Assembly: GCA_938091655.1 (NCBI GenBank)
Contig: CALKOA010000057.1
Span: forward strand, 1-44,941
Direction of reading: 5' to 3'
Length of the DNA stretch: 44,941 nucleotides
Source of the DNA: an uncultured Balneolaceae bacterium
Lineage (GTDB): Bacteria > Bacteroidota > Rhodothermia > Balneolales > Balneolaceae
Under the pieces are notes generated by a model. It made no database searches and was not told the origin of the DNA. It saw only the letters and a program-made list of their open reading frames with translations. Within the stretch, counting starts at the first letter, position 1. Each line of letters begins with the position of its first letter. Both the position numbers and the translations under genes were made by a program. Positions 10,126 through 18,398 of the stretch are shown here, one piece after another.

Positions 10126-10707
10126 ATGAATTTAAGAACTAAATCATTCAAACAGTCATTACGGACGCATTTTAAGAGTAAAAGAATTGGCCTTAAAAAA
10201 AGAGAATGGGAAAGATCCAATGAAGGTATTCGTAAACATTTGATTGAATGGGATGTATTTAAACAAGCGGAAATAATACATAGTTATCTCTCCATTGCAA
10301 CACAAAAAGAGGTCGATACGCTAGAGATTATCAAATACTGTTTAGCTCAAGGTAAAAAGACGGTCGTACCTATTATGGAAGCGAATAGGCAACTACGACA
10401 CAGTTATTTGCTGGATGTAAATGAGCTTAAAGAAAATGACTGGGGTGTGCTCGAACCTGTTTCTGAAATAAAGGCCGATTTACACCTCCTAGATTTAGTC
10501 TTGGTGCCTTTACTAGCTCTGGATAAACATGGGACTAGGCTGGGGTATGGCGCTGGATATTACGATGGCTTTTTATCCGAAATCCCTCGCTCGACCCTTA
10601 AAATTGGGTTACTTGCAGATGACTTTAATGTATGCTCTTTACCCAAAGATCCATGGGATGTAGCTTTGGATGGTTTTATTAGCGAGAAAGGTGTTCATTT
10701 ATTGTAA
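10126..10707 (+). CDS. 5-formyltetrahydrofolate cyclo-ligase
   Basis: A 193-residue protein of the 5-FTHF cyclo-ligase (YgfA/MTHFS) family. It uses ATP to convert 5-formyltetrahydrofolate to 5,10-methenyltetrahydrofolate, returning it to the active folate pool. Evidence is the basic N-terminal segment (SLRTHFKSKRIGLKKREW), LVLVPLLALDKHGTRLGYG, and the family signature RLGYGAGYYDGFL at about 144-156. I take ATG 10126 as the start; a TTG at 10120 would add two residues. A TATAAT-like box lies in the 34-nt gap after bshC. Folate salvage fits functionally with metH and metF upstream. Confidence 0.9.
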   Translation: MNLRTKSFKQSLRTHFKSKRIGLKKREWERSNEGIRKHLIEWDVFKQAEIIHSYLSIATQKEVDTLEIIKYCLAQGKKTVVPIMEANRQLRHSYLLDVNELKENDWGVLEPVSEIKADLHLLDLVLVPLLALDKHGTRLGYGAGYYDGFLSEIPRSTLKIGLLADDFNVCSLPKDPWDVALDGFISEKGVHLL

Positions 10708-10737
10708 CCTAGTCTTAATTTTATCGTATTATTAAGC

Positions 10738-11577
10738 ATGTTTAAGACAAAAAACAAATCCTTTAGATTCCCCGGTTCAACGGATAGTACAACGGAACAA
10801 GAAATACCTTTTGGTAAGAGTTCCTTAGACCACACACTCGAAGATTTTTTAGGGAAAGAACAAGACAAAAAACCTAGCTACATTAACGCAGCTACCTTAT
10901 CGGGTGCATTTATAATACTAACAACCTTCTCGTTTATTTTATACAGAATGGGTTTAGATTTTGGGCCTGGGTCTATTGATGCTCTTCCATTCCTAGGCGG
11001 TATTTTTTTACTACTTGCCGCTGTTAGTAGTCGCTTTGTAGGTGAAAAAAAACCAAAGAAAAGGAAGAAGAATAAAATTAAGGAGGATGTGTTTGGGGGG
11101 CAACATTATCCTGATGAACCACTCCGGTATGAGGGATTCGGCTCTGATTCAAAACAAACTTCTCAGTATTCTAAATATCACTCTGCAACTAATAAACAGG
11201 TCGACACTAATAATTTTGATGTCTTCGGTTCAGGGGATTCAAAACAATCGTCATCGGGTAATGCCCAATACGATAATAATAAACCATATGCCGAGCGTGG
11301 CAGGTCCAATACCTTTCAAGCTGATTCAACCACCTATTCTTGGGGTTATTTTCAGCAAAGACGATCAAAGCGACTTTATAAGTCAAGGGATGACAAGAAG
11401 CTTTGGGGCGTTTGTGGTGGTCTAGCCGATTTCTTCGGAATTGGATCTATGTGGGTGCGTTCTGTTTTTGTGTTGGCTTTTTTTATGGGATGGGGTTCAA
11501 GTTTATTTATTTATGTAGCACTTAGTTTGATATTGAATAAAGAACCCTTGGATTTGGACTATCCGGAAAAATGGTAA
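10738..11577 (+). CDS. membrane protein with C-terminal PspC domain
   Basis: A 279-residue protein. Two membrane segments lie at about 46-68 and 76-96, followed by a basic stretch (KKPKKRKKNK) and a long, low-complexity polar linker rich in Ser, Asn and Gln (about 115-210). A PspC domain follows at about 214-275: SKRLYKSRDDKKLWGVCGGL, then a hydrophobic helix GWGSSLFIYVALSLILN. PspC domains occur in phage-shock and envelope-stress proteins. The N-terminal half is not a family I recognise, so the role is inferred only as envelope-associated. It starts 30 nt after the cyclo-ligase gene and ends 10 nt before tmk. Confidence 0.8.
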   Translation: MFKTKNKSFRFPGSTDSTTEQEIPFGKSSLDHTLEDFLGKEQDKKPSYINAATLSGAFIILTTFSFILYRMGLDFGPGSIDALPFLGGIFLLLAAVSSRFVGEKKPKKRKKNKIKEDVFGGQHYPDEPLRYEGFGSDSKQTSQYSKYHSATNKQVDTNNFDVFGSGDSKQSSSGNAQYDNNKPYAERGRSNTFQADSTTYSWGYFQQRRSKRLYKSRDDKKLWGVCGGLADFFGIGSMWVRSVFVLAFFMGWGSSLFIYVALSLILNKEPLDLDYPEKW

Positions 11578-11587
11578 TCACTTAACC

Positions 11588-12178
11588 ATGCTAATAACAT
11601 TTGAGGGCATAGATGGTTGTGGTAAATCAACCCAAATCAATTTATTGAAGCAGTACCTTGAAGTTAAAGGGGAGCATGTACAAGTATATCGAGAACCTGG
11701 GGGAGCGCATATTGCCGAAGAAATACGAACTCTATTGTTAGATTCAAAGAATAAGATATCGGCCATTTCGGAATTGCTCTTATTCTCGGCGGCTCGTGCA
11801 CAGTTAGTACAGGAAAAAATAATCCCAGATTTAGAGAATGGGTCGATAGTTATTCTAGATCGTTTTTATGATTCAACAACAGCATATCAAGGGTATGGTC
11901 GATCAGTTTTACCTTTAAAGGATATTATTGCACTGAATAAGATGGCTTCGCATGGCCTAATACCAGATCTCACCTTTTATCTACGTTTGCCTTTAAATGT
12001 AGCATCGCAGAGACGATTAAAACGCGCCCAAGACCGAATGGAAATGGCGGGTAATGAATTCTACAACCGGGTGTTAGAGGGGTATGAGCTCATGGTCAAA
12101 GAGCACCCTCGATTCATCGTACTTGATGGGACTCATCCTATTGAATCCATTGCATTAGAGATTCAGCAACACCTGTAA
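11588..12178 (+). CDS. tmk: thymidylate kinase
   Basis: A 196-residue P-loop kinase that phosphorylates dTMP to dTDP. The Walker A motif GIDGCGKST is at residues 7-15. The dTMP-binding REPGG is at 37-41, the DRFYDSTTAYQGYGR signature is at about 91-105, and a LID region (RLKRAQDRME) at about 139-148. The length is slightly below the typical 205-215 residues but all signatures are present. The start ATG 11588 follows the PspC gene by 10 nt, so co-transcription is likely. Confidence 0.95.
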   Translation: MLITFEGIDGCGKSTQINLLKQYLEVKGEHVQVYREPGGAHIAEEIRTLLLDSKNKISAISELLLFSAARAQLVQEKIIPDLENGSIVILDRFYDSTTAYQGYGRSVLPLKDIIALNKMASHGLIPDLTFYLRLPLNVASQRRLKRAQDRMEMAGNEFYNRVLEGYELMVKEHPRFIVLDGTHPIESIALEIQQHL

Positions 12179-12327
12179 TCGGAGGGATAAATTTATTCGG
12201 GTTAGTCATTGAGGCTTATACATATTATGCGTAAATTAGGAGCATAATGGATGAATCTCACCTGTTTCCCCATAAACGGTTCATCGTTTACTAAATAACT
12301 ATTATTCCAAGAACCAAGGTACATTTT

Positions 12328-12792
12328 ATGGCGCACGAACGTATAGAAATCGACTTACCCTTATCAAAGGTATATGAACTTTTAAGCAATCCAGTTGATT
12401 TCCCGAAGTTTCTAGAGCGTATTGATTCTGTAGACCGAATCAATTCCCAAACTTTTGAATATAAAACCACTATTAATGGTGAAACTTTTCACTGGACTAC
12501 CAATCTAATCGATAATTTACGAAATACTCGTTTTGCTTGGATTACTATCAACGGTAATATAAACCAAACAGGTACTATCCGTTTTACTCCGCTTGACAAC
12601 GGTAATCGAACTAGAGTAGAGTTTTCTTTAGACTATCGTACATTTTTTGGCGATCCTTCTGAGGGACTAGCATCTTTTATAGAACAATCTGCGGATCAAC
12701 TAGTTAAAGATTTAGAATCTTTTAAAAAACTAGCTGAGAGCGATACCTTCAAAGAAGGTTCTCTAGAGCCAACTGAAGAAGTTACAGCTTAA
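12328..12792 (+). CDS. SRPBCC (START/cyclase-like) ligand-binding protein
   Basis: A 154-residue protein with the SRPBCC/START-like alpha-beta sandwich pattern: N-terminal IDLPLSKVYELLSNPVDFPKF typical of polyketide cyclase/CoqJ-like members, a central beta-sheet (FEYKTTINGETFHW, TRFAWITIN), and a C-terminal long helix (GLASFIEQSADQLVKDLESFKKL). Such proteins bind hydrophobic ligands, and the substrate here cannot be told. It is separated from tmk by 149 nt and is followed by an intrinsic terminator at 12818. The 149-nt spacer is AT-rich and includes a 15-codon ATG frame (12247-12294) with an AGGAG just upstream, but no clear promoter. Confidence 0.75.
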   Translation: MAHERIEIDLPLSKVYELLSNPVDFPKFLERIDSVDRINSQTFEYKTTINGETFHWTTNLIDNLRNTRFAWITINGNINQTGTIRFTPLDNGNRTRVEFSLDYRTFFGDPSEGLASFIEQSADQLVKDLESFKKLAESDTFKEGSLEPTEEVTA

Positions 12793-12817
12793 ACTAACAA
12801 AGCTATCATTCTAAATT

Positions 12818-12845
12818 GCGCAACCATTGGTTGCGCTTTTTTTTT
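12818..12845 (+). terminator. intrinsic terminator between the SRPBCC gene and aroE
   Basis: Perfect 8-bp stem GCGCAACC (12818-12825) with GGTTGCGC (12829-12836), a 3-nt loop, then nine T residues (12837-12845). It is the cleanest rho-independent terminator in the window. It lies 26 nt after the SRPBCC stop codon and ends 2 nt before the aroE ATG at 12848, leaving no room for a promoter between terminator and aroE. Confidence 0.9.
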
Positions 12846-12847
12846 AT

Positions 12848-13696
12848 ATGAAGTTTTCTGAATTCTTACACGACCCTGTTTCTTCATGTGATCACTTGTT
12901 GTTGATTGGAAACCCAGTCTCGCACAGTGTCTCACCAATTATGCACAATCTAGCTATAGATCATCATGCATTAGATTTGAAGTATGTTGCCGTTGAGGTA
13001 CTTGTTCAAGAACTTCCTAGTCTTATTGCACATTTCAATTCTGTTCATTTTAAAGGAGCAAACATCACCCTACCATACAAGGAAACTCTGTTTAGTGCGG
13101 TTGATCGACATTCTTATTTAGCGGAAGACATGCAGGTGATCAATTGCATTCAGAAGATAGACCATGAGCTAATTGGACATAACACTGATAGTTATGGTTT
13201 TGTACAGCCTCTGAGGGATTTAGGTATTTTTAAATTGGATTCAGCATTAATCTTTGGATATGGTGGTGCGACCAAGGCAGTAATACACGGGCTTAGAGTT
13301 ATGGGAGTTGATGAATGCTGGGTAGTAAGTAGAAATCCTGTACAGGTAAAGAACGATTTGCCCATAAATTTGATTTCTTATGATGAATGGGTAGACTACG
13401 CAGTTGATGTAGATTTGATTGTAAATACCACACCACTTGGCATGCAACCAAATATAGAACAATCACCAGTTGACGCAAAGTTTGCCGAGTTTTTAGCTGA
13501 TTCCATTTGCTATGATATCGTTTACAATCCACAGAATACCCTTTTTTTACAACAAGCCGCGAAGTATAATTGTACTACAATTGGCGGCCTACCTATGCTC
13601 ATATATCAGGCAGCACGTTCCTTTGAATTATGGACAGATCATTCATTTCCAATGTCAAAAATCAAGGAACACTTAGCACATGTCTTCCCCTCTTAA
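12848..13696 (+). CDS. aroE: shikimate dehydrogenase
   Basis: A 282-residue NADP-dependent shikimate dehydrogenase (3-dehydroshikimate to shikimate). Shikimate-binding residues are in NPVSHSVSPIMHN (22-34). Catalytic Lys78 is in NITLPYKE and catalytic Asp114 in HNTDSYGF. The nucleotide loop is GYGGAT at about 136-141, where the usual motif is GAGGA, and the C-terminal GLPMLIYQAARSFELWT is typical. I chose ATG 12848; a TTG at 12827 would place the initiation region inside the terminator stem-loop. The 3' end overlaps pgeF by 17 nt. It heads the aroE-pgeF-dxr-rseP-psd-pssA chain. Confidence 0.93.
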   Translation: MKFSEFLHDPVSSCDHLLLIGNPVSHSVSPIMHNLAIDHHALDLKYVAVEVLVQELPSLIAHFNSVHFKGANITLPYKETLFSAVDRHSYLAEDMQVINCIQKIDHELIGHNTDSYGFVQPLRDLGIFKLDSALIFGYGGATKAVIHGLRVMGVDECWVVSRNPVQVKNDLPINLISYDEWVDYAVDVDLIVNTTPLGMQPNIEQSPVDAKFAEFLADSICYDIVYNPQNTLFLQQAAKYNCTTIGGLPMLIYQAARSFELWTDHSFPMSKIKEHLAHVFPS

Positions 13697-14438
13697 ATTT
13701 ATACGGCCCCGCAATTTAAATGAATCTAGAATTCTGAGTTGGTTCAGTCAAAAAAATGCTCATTATAGCGTCGAAAATGCCCGTATTCCGGGGCTAAACG
13801 TAGGGTTCAATTCCGATGAAAATCAAGAGGTCATCTTAGAACAATTACACGTTTTAGCCAAAGAGACGGATACTTCGTTAAAGAATATTGCCATAGCTCA
13901 ACAAATACACTCAGACCGTGTTAAGGTGGTCACGAAAGGTGGAATTTATCCTGACACGGATGCCTTTGTAAGTTCAACCCTTGGCATTTCCCTACTTATA
14001 CAGGTTGCTGACTGTGGTGCAGTTCTTCTGGGTGATGCAACCAATCAGGTTATTGGTGCCGCCCATGCTGGTTGGAGGGGGGCTCAAAAGGGTATAATAG
14101 GTAAGACTGTTGAGTCCATGATAGAAATTGGGGCAGAAATCAATTCTATAGAAGCCTATATAAGTCCATGTATTTCAGTTGATGCCTTCGAGGTAGGTCA
14201 GGAAGTTGCCGATTTGTTCCCAGATCAGTATGTAGAAAAAAACAAAAATGCCAAACCGCATGTGGATCTGAAAGGCTATATTTTTGGGCAACTTGTACAT
14301 ATGGGAATACCTGAGTCTCACATTGTTATGGATACAGGATGCACCTTTAACGATGAAAACGATTTTTATTCTTATAGAAGACAAGCAAAGAAAGCTGGAA
14401 GGATGGCTGCTGTGATAAAATTGAACGAAATAGGGTGA
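13680..14438 (+). CDS. pgeF: PgeF/YfiH laccase-domain protein (peptidoglycan editing factor)
   Basis: A 252-residue member of the YfiH family (DUF152, once called multicopper polyphenol oxidase). The metal-binding residues are visible in QQIHSDRV, VADCGAVLL and AAHAGWRG, and the C-terminus has the conserved NDFYSYRRQ. In E. coli the family removes wrongly incorporated residues from peptidoglycan precursors, while other members have purine nucleoside phosphorylase or adenosine deaminase activity, so the substrate here is uncertain. The start ATG 13680 lies within the aroE 3' end (17-nt overlap), and dxr begins 1 nt after its stop. Confidence 0.88.
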   Translation: MSSPLKFIRPRNLNESRILSWFSQKNAHYSVENARIPGLNVGFNSDENQEVILEQLHVLAKETDTSLKNIAIAQQIHSDRVKVVTKGGIYPDTDAFVSSTLGISLLIQVADCGAVLLGDATNQVIGAAHAGWRGAQKGIIGKTVESMIEIGAEINSIEAYISPCISVDAFEVGQEVADLFPDQYVEKNKNAKPHVDLKGYIFGQLVHMGIPESHIVMDTGCTFNDENDFYSYRRQAKKAGRMAAVIKLNEIG

Positions 14439-14439
14439 A

Positions 14440-15612
14440 ATGAAACATAAGAAGATCCGAATAGCTATTCTAGGATCAACTGGCTCCATTGGAACACAAG
14501 CGTTAGAAATTATTCAAGAACACCATGAGTTGTTCGAAATTGTTTTACTAAGTGCTCATAAAAATTGGGAGCTTTTGAATGATCAGGCCAAAACATTCCA
14601 GGCTCGTTATGCAGTTTTGACAGGAATGGGCCATACTCACAGGAACCTACAATTAGGTGACCCTACGATAACTAAAACATATATTGACCCACTCGCATTA
14701 AATGAGCTAGTATGCCTGCCTGAAATTGATGTTGTACTGAATAGCTTGGTGGGTTTTGCAGGCTTCTCACCGACTTTTTACGCGTTGAAAGCTCACAAAA
14801 AAGTTGCCTTAGCCAACAAAGAAAGTCTAGTGGTAGGCGGAGCAATTATAACCGAACTTTTGAAGGATTCCCAAGGTAGTTTAATACCAATTGATTCCGA
14901 ACATAGCGCAATGCTACAATCACTAATTGGAGAAGAAAAGGAATCAATTGAAGAAATCATTATTACCGCAAGTGGTGGTCCCTTTAGGACTCTTAGCATT
15001 GAGCAAATGAAGGATGTTACTGTGCAACAGGCATTACAGCATCCTAATTGGAGTATGGGTTCTAAGATTACTATTGATAGCGCAACAATGATGAATAAAG
15101 GCTTAGAAATAATAGAAGCACATTGGTTATTTGACCTGCCCATTGAGAAAATTACCCCAATAGTTCATCCTGAAAGTATCATCCATTCAATGGTGACCTA
15201 TGTTGATGGCTCAACTAAAGCACAACTTGGTCCACCTGACATGAAAGTCCCTATTCTATATGCGTTGTCTTATCCCCGTAGGTTACCCTTAAACAGCTCA
15301 CGAATGGATTGGACACAAATGCATAAACTTCATTTTGAACCCGTGGATTATTCACGATTCCCATGCGTTGAATTAGCCATGGAATCTGTAAAACTCCACA
15401 AAGGTGGCCCCGCAGTATTAAATGCGGCTAATGAAATTGCAGTTGAGTACTTTTTAGAGGGTAAAATTAAGTATATTGAAATAGCAACAATTATTGAACG
15501 TTGCCTTAACCAAATACGCTTTAATTCGACCTTGAGTTATGATTCACTCGTAGAATTAGATCAGCAAACCAGAGCTTACGCAAGAACTATTTGTCAATAT
15601 GGAACTACTTGA
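14440..15612 (+). CDS. dxr: 1-deoxy-D-xylulose 5-phosphate reductoisomerase
   Basis: A 390-residue enzyme for the second step of the MEP isoprenoid pathway (DXP plus NADPH to MEP). The NADPH loop is GSTGSIGTQALEII at about 9-22. ANKESLVVGG is followed by metal-binding IPIDSEHSA, and the flexible substrate region TASGGPFR and HPNWSMGSKITIDSATMMNKG are all intact. The length is typical (about 385-400). The 3' end overlaps rseP by 14 nt. The dxr-rseP pairing is common in bacteria. Confidence 0.96.
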   Translation: MKHKKIRIAILGSTGSIGTQALEIIQEHHELFEIVLLSAHKNWELLNDQAKTFQARYAVLTGMGHTHRNLQLGDPTITKTYIDPLALNELVCLPEIDVVLNSLVGFAGFSPTFYALKAHKKVALANKESLVVGGAIITELLKDSQGSLIPIDSEHSAMLQSLIGEEKESIEEIIITASGGPFRTLSIEQMKDVTVQQALQHPNWSMGSKITIDSATMMNKGLEIIEAHWLFDLPIEKITPIVHPESIIHSMVTYVDGSTKAQLGPPDMKVPILYALSYPRRLPLNSSRMDWTQMHKLHFEPVDYSRFPCVELAMESVKLHKGGPAVLNAANEIAVEYFLEGKIKYIEIATIIERCLNQIRFNSTLSYDSLVELDQQTRAYARTICQYGTT

Positions 15613-16927
15613 ACTAACACAAACTATCCTCATTTTCATCGGTGCACTAATGATTCTTGTATTTATACATGAGTTAGGGCACTTTTTGGCGGCTAAAATG
15701 TTTGGAATGAGAGTCGAAAGATTCTCAGTAGGTTTTCCTCCACGTATTTGGGGATTTAAACGAGGCGATACTGATTATTGTATTGGTGCTACACCGTTGG
15801 GAGGCTATGTAAAAATTTCTGGGATGGTGGATGAAAGCATGGATACGGAACACCTGGCAACTGAACCGCAACCCTGGGAGTATCGATCTAAGCCAGTTTG
15901 GCAGCGTATGGTAGTGATAACGGCAGGGGTAATTTTCAATATGATTCTTGCTTTTTTTATTTATGTGGGTATGAGTTGGAGTCTAGGAAAACAGAGTTTG
16001 CCTATAGAACAGGTTACTGGTATTTACGTGCCTGAAGGTAGTTTACTTGAGAAAGTTGGATTTAAGACTGATGACGTAATCGTTGGTGTAAATGGAAATT
16101 ATGTTGACGTATTTGGGGACTTAATTACTATCTCAGAGTTGACAAGTAGCAACTTATCGTATCAAGTATTGCGAGAAGGAATGATAACGGACTTATATAT
16201 TCCGTCCACTATACTGGATAGTTTACAAAAACAACCATTCTTGCAAGATAATAACACCTATCCATCAGTTACCTCTGGTATTAGTCTAGGTTCACCAGCA
16301 GAAGATGCAGGCTTGCAAGCTGGAGATCGTTTTGTAGAAGTTAATGGTGAACCTGTAGAATATTGGTTAGAATTAACCCATGCTATACGTAATTCTGAGG
16401 GTGTAATAGAGTTTGTGGTAGAAAGAGAAGGGCAGATAATAACGATGAGTATTGAGCCTAATCAAGATAGAACTATTGGAATAACTCAACCAAGCTTGGC
16501 CCAAGTCGGTGCAACATTCACTCGACTTAGTTTTGTAGCGTCGATTAAAGAAGGATGGGATCGAGTTGGGGAACAAACTATGGGCATCATTGGGGGCTTT
16601 TCTAGAATGTTGTCTGGGGACATCTCTGTTCGGCAGAATCTCGGTGGTCCTGTTGCTATCGCTGATTTAACTAAGCAAGCAGTCGACCAAGCCGGATGGA
16701 TTGGGTTTTGGGAAATAACAGCACTATTAAGCATCACCTTAGCCATTATGAATATACTCCCTATACCGGCCTTAGATGGAGGACATTTAGCCTTTTTGAT
16801 TTATGAAGGAATAGCTCGTAAAGAACCCTCCGAGAAAGTTAAGATTGCGGCACAAAATATTGGTTTTTTGTTGTTGGTTAGTTTGATGGTGTTTGTCATA
16901 TTTAACGATGTGTCAAGACTCTTCTAA
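15599..16927 (+). CDS. rseP: RseP-family site-2 membrane metalloprotease
   Basis: A 442-residue intramembrane zinc protease. HELGHF with zinc ligands His24 and His28 and catalytic Glu25 lies in the first membrane helix, a second hydrophobic segment is at about 105-125, two PDZ-like regions follow (about 140-210 and 215-290), and the third ligand motif MNILPIPALDGGH lies near 385-395 with a final membrane helix. Members cut transmembrane anchors of anti-sigma factors or leftover signal peptides. The substrate here is unknown. ATG 15599 lies inside the dxr end, and the stop shares one base with psd (TAATG). Confidence 0.94.
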   Translation: MELLELTQTILIFIGALMILVFIHELGHFLAAKMFGMRVERFSVGFPPRIWGFKRGDTDYCIGATPLGGYVKISGMVDESMDTEHLATEPQPWEYRSKPVWQRMVVITAGVIFNMILAFFIYVGMSWSLGKQSLPIEQVTGIYVPEGSLLEKVGFKTDDVIVGVNGNYVDVFGDLITISELTSSNLSYQVLREGMITDLYIPSTILDSLQKQPFLQDNNTYPSVTSGISLGSPAEDAGLQAGDRFVEVNGEPVEYWLELTHAIRNSEGVIEFVVEREGQIITMSIEPNQDRTIGITQPSLAQVGATFTRLSFVASIKEGWDRVGEQTMGIIGGFSRMLSGDISVRQNLGGPVAIADLTKQAVDQAGWIGFWEITALLSITLAIMNILPIPALDGGHLAFLIYEGIARKEPSEKVKIAAQNIGFLLLVSLMVFVIFNDVSRLF

Positions 16928-17592
16928 TGAAGATAGCGCACGAAGGTTTTCCTACCATTGCAATAGTAGGAGTATGTACAGCCATAGCTTTAGTTCTAAG
17001 CTGGAGCTACCTACCTTTATGGGTAAGTATTGCCCTCAGTTCTATACTACTACCAGTATGGTTTCTGAGTATCTACTTTTTTCGAGATCCAGAACGTACA
17101 CTACCAACTAATCTGTCAGAGGAAGTGCTATTATCACCGGCAGATGGGAAAGTTGTTGTAGTTAAAGAAGTACAAGCTGTTGAGTATCTAGAGCAAGAAG
17201 CTATTCAAATCAGTATTTTTCTTTCCCCTTTGAACGTACATATAAATCGTATCCCAGTGAGTGGTGTTTTGGAGTACCTGGTCTATCAAACCGGAGAATA
17301 TTTAATGGCATGGGATGACCGAGCAACGATGGATAATGAGCAGGCAAAATTTGGGGTGAAACACGCTACTGGGCAAAAGATATTATTTCGTCAAATTACC
17401 GGCTTTCTAGCTCGCCGTGTTGTCTATTATTTAAATGAGGGAGATACACTAGAAAGAGGTAAACGTTTTGGACTCATGAAATTTGGAAGCAGAATGGATG
17501 TCGTACTTCCACGTTCTGCTAAGGTACTCGTAAAAGAGGGGGATAAAGTAGTTGCTGGTGAATCTATTATTGCTAAATTAGCCATACAATGA
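16927..17592 (+). CDS. psd: phosphatidylserine decarboxylase proenzyme
   Basis: A 221-residue short-form enzyme that decarboxylates phosphatidylserine to phosphatidylethanolamine. There is an N-terminal membrane hairpin (about 10-52), then FFRDPERTLP, SPADGKV and NVHINRIPVSG. The self-cleavage site that yields the pyruvoyl group is Gly187-Ser188 in LMKFGSRMD. The length fits the shorter Psd class (about 210-230) rather than the E. coli type of about 320. It shares one base with the rseP stop and overlaps pssA by 4 nt, so synthesis and decarboxylation of phosphatidylserine are co-encoded. Confidence 0.94.
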   Translation: MKIAHEGFPTIAIVGVCTAIALVLSWSYLPLWVSIALSSILLPVWFLSIYFFRDPERTLPTNLSEEVLLSPADGKVVVVKEVQAVEYLEQEAIQISIFLSPLNVHINRIPVSGVLEYLVYQTGEYLMAWDDRATMDNEQAKFGVKHATGQKILFRQITGFLARRVVYYLNEGDTLERGKRFGLMKFGSRMDVVLPRSAKVLVKEGDKVVAGESIIAKLAIQ

Positions 17593-18398
17593 AATACCCT
17601 ATTCAACATAGATATCAAAGTTTCAAACAAAAAAGACTAGCAAAACGGGAATCAAAACCTCCTGTAAATCACAAAATTGTGGTTCCTAGTTTCTTTACTC
17701 TAATGAACCTTTTTTCTGGCTTTCTCTCTATCGTAGCTGTATCTGAAGGAGAGTTATTTCGAGGAGCCTGGTTCATTGTAGCGGCTGGTTTTTTTGATGT
17801 AATGGATGGATACATTGCGCGATTAGCGAATGCAGATAGTGATTTTGGAGTGGAACTTGATTCATTAAGTGACATCGTTTCATTTGGTGTGGCTCCATCT
17901 TTCCTTATTTATACCTTTGCTTTACACGAGTTTCAGTTTCTAGGTATGTTAATTAGTGCCGTGCCCGCTATGTGTGGTGCTGTTCGTTTAGCTCGTTTTA
18001 ATGTTAATACCCGTCTTACACCGAATCAGCATCATTTCATCGGCTTACCCATTCCATCTCTAGCCATTATTTTGGCGGCTTTTTATCTTAGTTTTCATCA
18101 CCAGTTGGAGTTATTTGATCTATTTCGAAACGGAGTAAGTAGTGTATTAGGACCCTTGATTATTCTGTTATCCGTGCTTATGCTAAGCACGTTACCTTTC
18201 GACAAAGTTCCTAAAATGGACCGTGCTTCCTTTCAACAAAATGGGTTCAAATCCTTTCTTTTCTTAGGTTATTTTACCCTGATACTACTATTCAGAGAAT
18301 TAGGCCTTATGGCTGTTATTCTCATCTATATATTGAAAGGAATCGTTGATGGATTAAGAGAGTATTTTTCAACGGAGCAGCGATTCATAAGCAGCTAA
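17589..18398 (+). CDS. pssA: CDP-diacylglycerol-serine O-phosphatidyltransferase
   Basis: A 269-residue membrane protein of the CDP-alcohol phosphotransferase family that makes phosphatidylserine from CDP-diacylglycerol and serine. The full signature is present: Asp70, Asp73-Gly74, Ala77-Arg78, Gly87, Asp91 and Asp95. Several hydrophobic segments follow. It starts at ATG 17589 (4-nt overlap with psd). Its last 30 nt overlap the 3' end of the convergent glycosyltransferase gene on the other strand, and there is no terminator between them. Confidence 0.94.
   Translation: MKYPIQHRYQSFKQKRLAKRESKPPVNHKIVVPSFFTLMNLFSGFLSIVAVSEGELFRGAWFIVAAGFFDVMDGYIARLANADSDFGVELDSLSDIVSFGVAPSFLIYTFALHEFQFLGMLISAVPAMCGAVRLARFNVNTRLTPNQHHFIGLPIPSLAIILAAFYLSFHHQLELFDLFRNGVSSVLGPLIILLSVLMLSTLPFDKVPKMDRASFQQNGFKSFLFLGYFTLILLFRELGLMAVILIYILKGIVDGLREYFSTEQRFISS

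Noticed and set aside
11042-11425. 127-codon frame inside the PspC gene in another frame
   Set aside because: It overlaps the low-complexity linker, has no recognisable domain and no support for its own start.
12247-12294. 15-codon ATG frame with an AGGAG ribosome site 4 nt upstream, in the tmk-SRPBCC spacer
   Set aside because: Too short for coding evidence, no recognisable peptide, and Shine-Dalgarno sites are a poor guide in this organism. Could be an uORF, but nothing else supports it.
12827-12847. Upstream TTG start for aroE
   Set aside because: It lies inside the terminator loop and T run and adds hydrophobic residues absent from the family; ATG 12848 gives the normal N-terminus.
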